Below are positions 36,128 through 41,238 of a DNA stretch of 41,238 bases, piece by piece (the first letter of the stretch is position 1; every line of letters starts with the position of its first letter). Both the position numbers and the translations under genes were made by a program. The DNA comes from Candidatus Blackburnbacteria bacterium RIFCSPLOWO2_01_FULL_40_20 (GTDB lineage Bacteria; Patescibacteriota; Microgenomatia; UBA8517; UBA10165), in contig MHCC01000027.1 in the NCBI GenBank assembly GCA_001816475.1, positions 75,312 to 116,549 of the forward strand, read 5' to 3'. Below the pieces are notes generated by a model that did no database searches, was not told where the DNA came from, and was given only the letters and a program-made list of their open reading frames with translations.

Positions 36128-36305
36128 TATTGCTTCCTATTTCGCCAGCTTCCTTACACATTATACACAAAATTCTTAAAAAATCTAGCGGCAATTTTTG
36201 ATTTTCTTACACAATTTTAACACTTACTGCTTTCTTACTTTCTTCTTACCGGCTGCTCACTTGCAAGCAATAATATGTAACTCAAATCATGTTTGCCCTC
36301 TTGAA

Positions 36306-36462
36306 AAATTTAGCTCTTCAACACGAACGCTCTACTTTTTTTGCCAACCCACCAGGACGCGGACGAACAGGTCGAGGAGGTGGGTAGGAAAAACCAAACT
36401 CATATAATCCTAGCAGCGAAACATACGGTCTAAGTGCCGCATGTTTTGTATTGGAAGAGCCT
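36306..36462 (-). ncRNA. Candidate structured RNA of unknown class (6S-like architecture possible)
   Basis: Terminal stem GGCUCUUCC/GAAGAGCU; AAACAUGCGG-CACUUAGA-CCGUAUGUUU; ACCCACC/GGUGGGU apical stem. Confidence 0.5.
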
Positions 36463-37546
36463 AATCTAAATAATCCTGAAGTTTTTTGCGGCGTGATGGG
36501 TGCTTTAACTTACGAAGAGCCTTTGCTTCAATTTGACGAATTCTCTCACGGGTAACACCAAACTCTCGTCCAACTTCCTCCAAAGTCATTGGCTTGCTAC
36601 CGTTTATTCCAAATCTTAATTTCAACACCCTCGACTCTCTATCTGTTAAAGTTGAAAAAACTTCTTCCAAGCTTTCTTTTAACAATTCTCGCGATGCTTG
36701 GTCAACTGGAGAAGGTTGAGTTGTATCTTCGATAAAGTCTCCAAGTAAACTGTCTTCTTCTTCTCCGACCTTTGCATCAATTGAAGTAACCTCCTGGGCA
36801 ATTTTGAAAATTTCTCGAACTCTGTCTGAGGACATCCCCATCTCGTCAGCTATCTCCTCAGGAGTAGGCTCCCGACCTAATTCTTGCATCAGCTTTCGAG
36901 AAACCCGGAAAAGTTTATTGATTGTCTCCACCATATGAACTGGGATTCTAATAGTTCGAGCTTGGTCTGCAATTGCACGTGTTATTGCCTGTCTAATCCA
37001 CCAAGTTGCATAGGTTGAAAATTTATAACCCTTGCGCCAATCGTATTTTTCAACAGCTCGAATCAACCCTTGATTACCTTCTTGAATTAAATCAAGGAGT
37101 GTTAATCCTCGCCCTACATATTTTTTTGCAATTGAAACAACCAAACGAAGGTTGGCCTGAGTCAAACGCTCTTTTGCCTTCTTGTCATTTTTCTCAATCT
37201 TTTTTGCTAAATCCACCTCTTCTTCTGAAGAAATAAGCCTGAATCTTCCTATTTCCCGAAGATATTGACGTACGGGGTCAGTGGACGTACCTTCCTCAAG
37301 CCGGGTTAGCACCTCTATCTCGCGCTCCAAAACATCCAAAGACTTTGAATCTTCTGTTAGATCACCCTCTGTAACTGATTCAAAAACGTCAACGCCCTCC
37401 CCTAAAAGCTTAAAATAAAGCTCTTCCAACTCCTCAAGCCTGTCTTCTGCGTCAGGAAAAGCCTCGAGTATTTCCTCTTGAGTCAAAAAGCCCTGAGACT
37501 TCCCTTTTTCAAAAAGCGCTAGTGTTTGCTTCCTAAGTTTTGCCAT
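36461..37546 (-). CDS. rpoD: RNA polymerase primary sigma factor
   Basis: [71 protein letters not shown]. Confidence 0.97.
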   Translation of the reverse strand: MAKLRKQTLALFEKGKSQGFLTQEEILEAFPDAEDRLEELEELYFKLLGEGVDVFESVTEGDLTEDSKSLDVLEREIEVLTRLEEGTSTDPVRQYLREIGRFRLISSEEEVDLAKKIEKNDKKAKERLTQANLRLVVSIAKKYVGRGLTLLDLIQEGNQGLIRAVEKYDWRKGYKFSTYATWWIRQAITRAIADQARTIRIPVHMVETINKLFRVSRKLMQELGREPTPEEIADEMGMSSDRVREIFKIAQEVTSIDAKVGEEEDSLLGDFIEDTTQPSPVDQASRELLKESLEEVFSTLTDRESRVLKLRFGINGSKPMTLEEVGREFGVTRERIRQIEAKALRKLKHPSRRKKLQDYLD

Positions 37547-37587
37547 ACACGAAAAGGGCAACAAAGCCCTTCTTTCCTATTATACCC

Positions 37588-39330
37588 CTAGTTTTCAAGC
37601 TCAGTCAACTTTTTACTAAGCTCGGTTAAGTTCTCTTCCAGCACACCTACTTCTTCTTCAGTTCCACCCTTTTCAGTTTTTTTAATCCTCTCAGCTATAT
37701 CAGAAATTTTTTCGCGCGTATCTAATACTTCTAAGGATTTAAGGGTGTTTGTAATTTCTTCATTAATTGAGCTTATATCTTGCAAATCTATTCCTAAATC
37801 AACCAAATAAGTATCTGCAAATATATTTCTTAATTCATCAGGTATTGATTCGGAAAAGTGGGCCAAATCACTACTTTTAGCCAATTCGGAAACCAACCTT
37901 ATTAATCCTGGGGTTGCTATTAGACTTATAAACTTTGAATCCATCAACAATTTAGAATTAGTTTGAACAACCAAACCTATAAGACGCTCTTCAAGTAACT
38001 GTCTTCTTTGTTTAGTTTCAACAACAGGAGTTGGGTGCTCCCACTTTAAAAACGGTTGGACTGACAACTTTGAAATTTGCGCAATAACCGAATTTTCTGG
38101 AACGTCTAACTTTTCTGCAACAATCCTTGCGTAATGTGCCTTAACTATCTCGTCTGTAATGTTTGACAAAATTGGGACCAGTTGCCTGCTTATTCCTGCT
38201 TTGCCTTCTGCAGTTTTTGGATCAAAGCGCGAAAACACCGATTCTACAAAAAAATCATAAACCCCAACAGACTCCAAAATTGCTTTTTTCCATCCATCGG
38301 GATCTTTTTGGGCATACTCGTCTGGATCTTTAAAATTTCCTAAACTTGCAACCCTGACTTCAAGCCCCCTCACTTCCGCAGTTTGAATTCCACGACGAGC
38401 AGCTTGGTCGCCTGCCAAATCGGAATCTAAAGCTAAAACAACCTTCGAGCAAAATCGGGAAAGAAGCATTACCTGTTCATCAGTCAAAGCTGATCCTTTT
38501 ATCGCAACTACATTTTTAACACCTGCTTGCCATGAAGAAATACAATCAAACTCACCTTCAACAACGATTGTAAGCCCTGCTTTTTTTATCTCTTGTTTGG
38601 CAAGGTCTAAGCCAAACAACAGATTGCCTTTCTTGTAAACTTTCGTCTCGGAGGTGTTGATATATTTTGCAACTTCATTTTTGTTTTCAATAATTCTTCC
38701 AGCAAACCCTAAAACATTGCCAAAATGATCTTTTAGTGGAAACATCAACCGATCTCTAAAACGATCGAAATACCGTCCATCTTTTTTGTAAACAATGCCA
38801 GCCTTTTCCAATAATTCAAGTTTGTACCCTTTTTTCTTATTCAAAAAGTTGAGGGTTACGTCAGGGGTAGAAGGCGCAAAACCGAGTTTAAACGCTTTTG
38901 CCGTTTCATTATTAATTCCTCGCTTGTTAAGATACGCCAGGGCTTTCTTCCCAAGTTGGTGCGAAAACAGCAAATAATGATAAAACTCAGAAACATAATA
39001 ATTTAGTTTATAAAGCTCTTCTTTTTCCTCAGAGCCAGAAAACCCTTTCAGCTGTTTCAGTTTTATTCCCACCCTGTCTGCTAAAATTTTTAACGCTTGA
39101 GAAAAATCTACTTTTTCATACTCCATCAAAAAGCGATATGAGTCTCCCCCAGCTGAACAGCCAAAACATTTATAAATTTGAAGCTCCGGGGAAACAACAA
39201 AAGAAGGAGTTTTTTCTTGGTGGAAAGGACAGTTCCCTTTATAGTGCCTTCCTGCCTTTTTTAAAGTCACATATTCGCCAACAAGCTCTACTATGTCAAC
39301 CTTGCTTTTTATCTCCTCAATCTGGTCCAT
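37588..39330 (-). CDS. dnaG: DNA primase
   Basis: CPFHQEKTPSFVVSPELQIYKCFGCSAGGD, FAGRIIEN, VVEGEFDCISSWQAG; start MDQIEEIKSKVDIVELV at 39330. Confidence 0.96.
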   Translation of the reverse strand: MDQIEEIKSKVDIVELVGEYVTLKKAGRHYKGNCPFHQEKTPSFVVSPELQIYKCFGCSAGGDSYRFLMEYEKVDFSQALKILADRVGIKLKQLKGFSGSEEKEELYKLNYYVSEFYHYLLFSHQLGKKALAYLNKRGINNETAKAFKLGFAPSTPDVTLNFLNKKKGYKLELLEKAGIVYKKDGRYFDRFRDRLMFPLKDHFGNVLGFAGRIIENKNEVAKYINTSETKVYKKGNLLFGLDLAKQEIKKAGLTIVVEGEFDCISSWQAGVKNVVAIKGSALTDEQVMLLSRFCSKVVLALDSDLAGDQAARRGIQTAEVRGLEVRVASLGNFKDPDEYAQKDPDGWKKAILESVGVYDFFVESVFSRFDPKTAEGKAGISRQLVPILSNITDEIVKAHYARIVAEKLDVPENSVIAQISKLSVQPFLKWEHPTPVVETKQRRQLLEERLIGLVVQTNSKLLMDSKFISLIATPGLIRLVSELAKSSDLAHFSESIPDELRNIFADTYLVDLGIDLQDISSINEEITNTLKSLEVLDTREKISDIAERIKKTEKGGTEEEVGVLEENLTELSKKLTELEN

Positions 39331-39422
39331 CTTGTTACATAATACCCTAGTAAAGCAACTAAAGATTGATGACAGCCATTCGGGACCAGGTTGAAACAGG
39401 CTGAGGGTCAAATTAATAGGTT

Positions 39423-40530
39423 TTAATCCGAGCTTACAAAATACAACGGCAGCCGATACTTTCTTGCAAAGAAAATTAATATATCTTTCTCGCTCACTCC
39501 CCTCGCGGGCTTTCCTACTATTTTTTCCAATTCTGCACTTGCTATCCGTTCCATCCTATCTGCTCTCTCTTGTTCTAAAACTCTAGCCTCTTCCCTAACT
39601 GATTTCGACCACTCTTCTCTATTAACTCGTCCCCTTTCCTCATCTGCCGCCTTGATTTTATCTAATTCAAACCCAAAGTAACTACTCAATAAATGGACTG
39701 CAAAATTATAGCTGTTGGGAAGTGAGTCGGGGTGTTTTTTCTAACTAGCCCACCTGCGAACTTCGATTGTTTTAAATATTTCTTCTCTTTCGGCAACAAA
39801 ATACCCTTAATTTTTTCTGTTTTGATTCTAATCGGAGACAATGATTCATTTGTTACAATACAACCGTTCCTTGCACCCAGGTTTTCACTCAGCTTTTATC
39901 TGCGAACCACCAATCTCTTTGAATTTTTCTATCGTGGCTTTTTTAAGATACTGATAACTAAAATCTTCCATCAGCCGATCAAACCTTGTGGTGTTAAAAT
40001 TTCCCGACCGAGTTTGAAACAAGCGGTTTCTATCGAGAAAAAGCACATCATTTTCACTAAATCTCTTGCCCTTGAACGGATTATTTACACTTACTCTCAA
40101 ATCAGGACTGTTATCCTTGGGCTTTAATGGGTCAACTCTTATAAATTTTGGTCATTAACGATAATGGATGATAAATAGGTTTTACTTTCTTTCGATCTAA
40201 CGCCAGCTTCAAATGAAAAGCCATTGGCCTTAAACGAACCCTTGGGCATTGTTCCGTCAACTTCAAATTCTTCATCGGAATAAATGTTTATCTCAATTTT
40301 CTTGCTTGTGTCGTTAAAATTATCTACTCCAAAATTCTCTGTTTTGTATTCAAGAATCGGGAGGGCAAAAGCGTCTAAAAGAGCGGTTTTACCACTTCCA
40401 TCTTCACCTACAAATACATTAAGCCCCGAACCTCATTTGTGCCGTCGGGTGTATTTATGTTGTCAATTTCAAAATCCTTGTCCGACGGGAAAAGTCTGAA
40501 ATTCTTGATTGTAATTTTTTTGATAAACAT
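39423..40530 (-). pseudogene. RecF/OLD-like AAA ATPase gene broken by several frameshifts
   Basis: MFIKKITIKNFRLF...; GLNVFVGEDGSGKTALLDAFALPI resumes only after a +/-1 shift at the G-run 40424-40427; further shifts near 40150, 39890 and possibly 39737. Confidence 0.7.
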
Positions 40531-40539
40531 AATATCCCA

Positions 40540-41238
40540 TTAAATAGATTTAGTGATTTTGTAATTTTTTTTATCAAGTAATTTCAAATCGCCTTTACTT
40601 TTCCAAATTTCCTTAAAATCTTTGTTTCTCATTGTTCTAATATGTCCGAGATAAACGGAAACAAAATGACCGTTAATTTTAGTTTCCTTTGCTGCCTTTG
40701 TATTTTTTTCAGCAATTTTTACATAGTCGGAATCCAGCTCAATACCAATATATTTTCTGCCCAATTTTTTTGCGGCAACCGCAGTTGTACCCGTTCCCAT
40801 AAAGGGATCAAGTACAATGTCGCCCTCGTCCGTGGTCATTAGAATTAACCTTTCGAGTAGCGGAATAGGAAGCTGGCAAGGGTGCTCAGCTCTTCGTTTT
40901 TTGTGTCGTATTCTGTGAATGTCATTCCAAACATCAGAAAGAAGCGGCCCAAATCCATGCGCTTGATCTTTTTTTCCGCCATAATCTTTTAGAAATTCAT
41001 CACAAGCCCTGCACCTCGGGTGCGGATATCTAATATCAAAAAATTTAAAATCTTTGTGAGATTTTGATTTTGTGTAATACGAAATTCCATAATGATTCGG
41101 CAATAAGGTTTTTCCCATTGGCGCGCCGCCCGAATTCCAAGCGATCCAATGTCTAAAATAGGCAATTTTATTCAAATGCTCTGCGTAATGAGAAAGCCAG
41201 CGAGGAATATTGTGAACAAAAATTGCCCCTGTTGGTTT
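40540..41238 (-). CDS. DNA (N4/N6) methyltransferase, N-terminus beyond window
   Basis: LLSDVWNDIHRI, DPFMGTGTTAVAAKKLGRKYIGIELD; frame stays open through 41238 (KPTGAIFVHNIPRWLSHYAEHLNKIAYF). Confidence 0.9.
   Translation of the reverse strand, partial: KPTGAIFVHNIPRWLSHYAEHLNKIAYFRHWIAWNSGGAPMGKTLLPNHYGISYYTKSKSHKDFKFFDIRYPHPRCRACDEFLKDYGGKKDQAHGFGPLLSDVWNDIHRIRHKKRRAEHPCQLPIPLLERLILMTTDEGDIVLDPFMGTGTTAVAAKKLGRKYIGIELDSDYVKIAEKNTKAAKETKINGHFVSVYLGHIRTMRNKDFKEIWKSKGDLKLLDKKNYKITKSI

Noticed and set aside
1-41238. CRISPR array
   Set aside because: No regularly spaced direct repeats with unique spacers seen; the tandem and heptamer repeats have no spacers.
1-41238. UGA recoding (as in some CPR lineages)
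   Set aside because: Several conserved genes appear to use TGA as stop with Trp encoded by TGG, so the standard bacterial code fits.

Overview
The window looks like a chromosomal segment of a Candidate Phyla Radiation (Patescibacteria, probably Microgenomates-like) bacterium. This is inferred from gene content and protein style; no search was run. Positions 1 to about 7.36 kb look like the right part of an integrated element: orphan terminase-small-subunit-like gene, block of membrane/secreted hypotheticals, XRE regulator, RepA-like AAA ATPase, and a large serine recombinase whose 3' end runs antisense into a tRNA. That tRNA (minus strand) is a CAU tRNA whose anticodon loop is split by a 206-nt group I intron. 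Next come a DinJ/RelE-type toxin-antitoxin pair, an FtsB/DivIC-like protein, a Xer-like recombinase, a UDP-glucose dehydrogenase-family protein, tRNA-Ile(UAU), a TraD/VirB4-like ATPase, class II ribonucleotide reductase carrying an intein, two class A PBPs, a glycolysis-related cluster (PfkB kinase, DhnA-type aldolase, DeoC, GAPDH, PGK, archaeal-like short TIM), ZIP transporter, response regulator, RpoD, DnaG, a frameshifted ATPase gene and a DNA methyltransferase. Strongest unusual signals: (i) interleaved complementary RNA segments upstream of both the RepA-like ATPase and the serine recombinase, the first involving the Shine-Dalgarno; (ii) a hexamer-based micro-repeat (core GATAAAGATAC) scattered through the glycolytic cluster, in frame as D-K-D-T-D inserts; (iii) the intron-split tRNA with an atypical elbow; (iv) a candidate structured RNA after rpoD; (v) a palindromic intergenic-type repeat translated inside a PBP; (vi) heptamer-periodic intergenic repeats.
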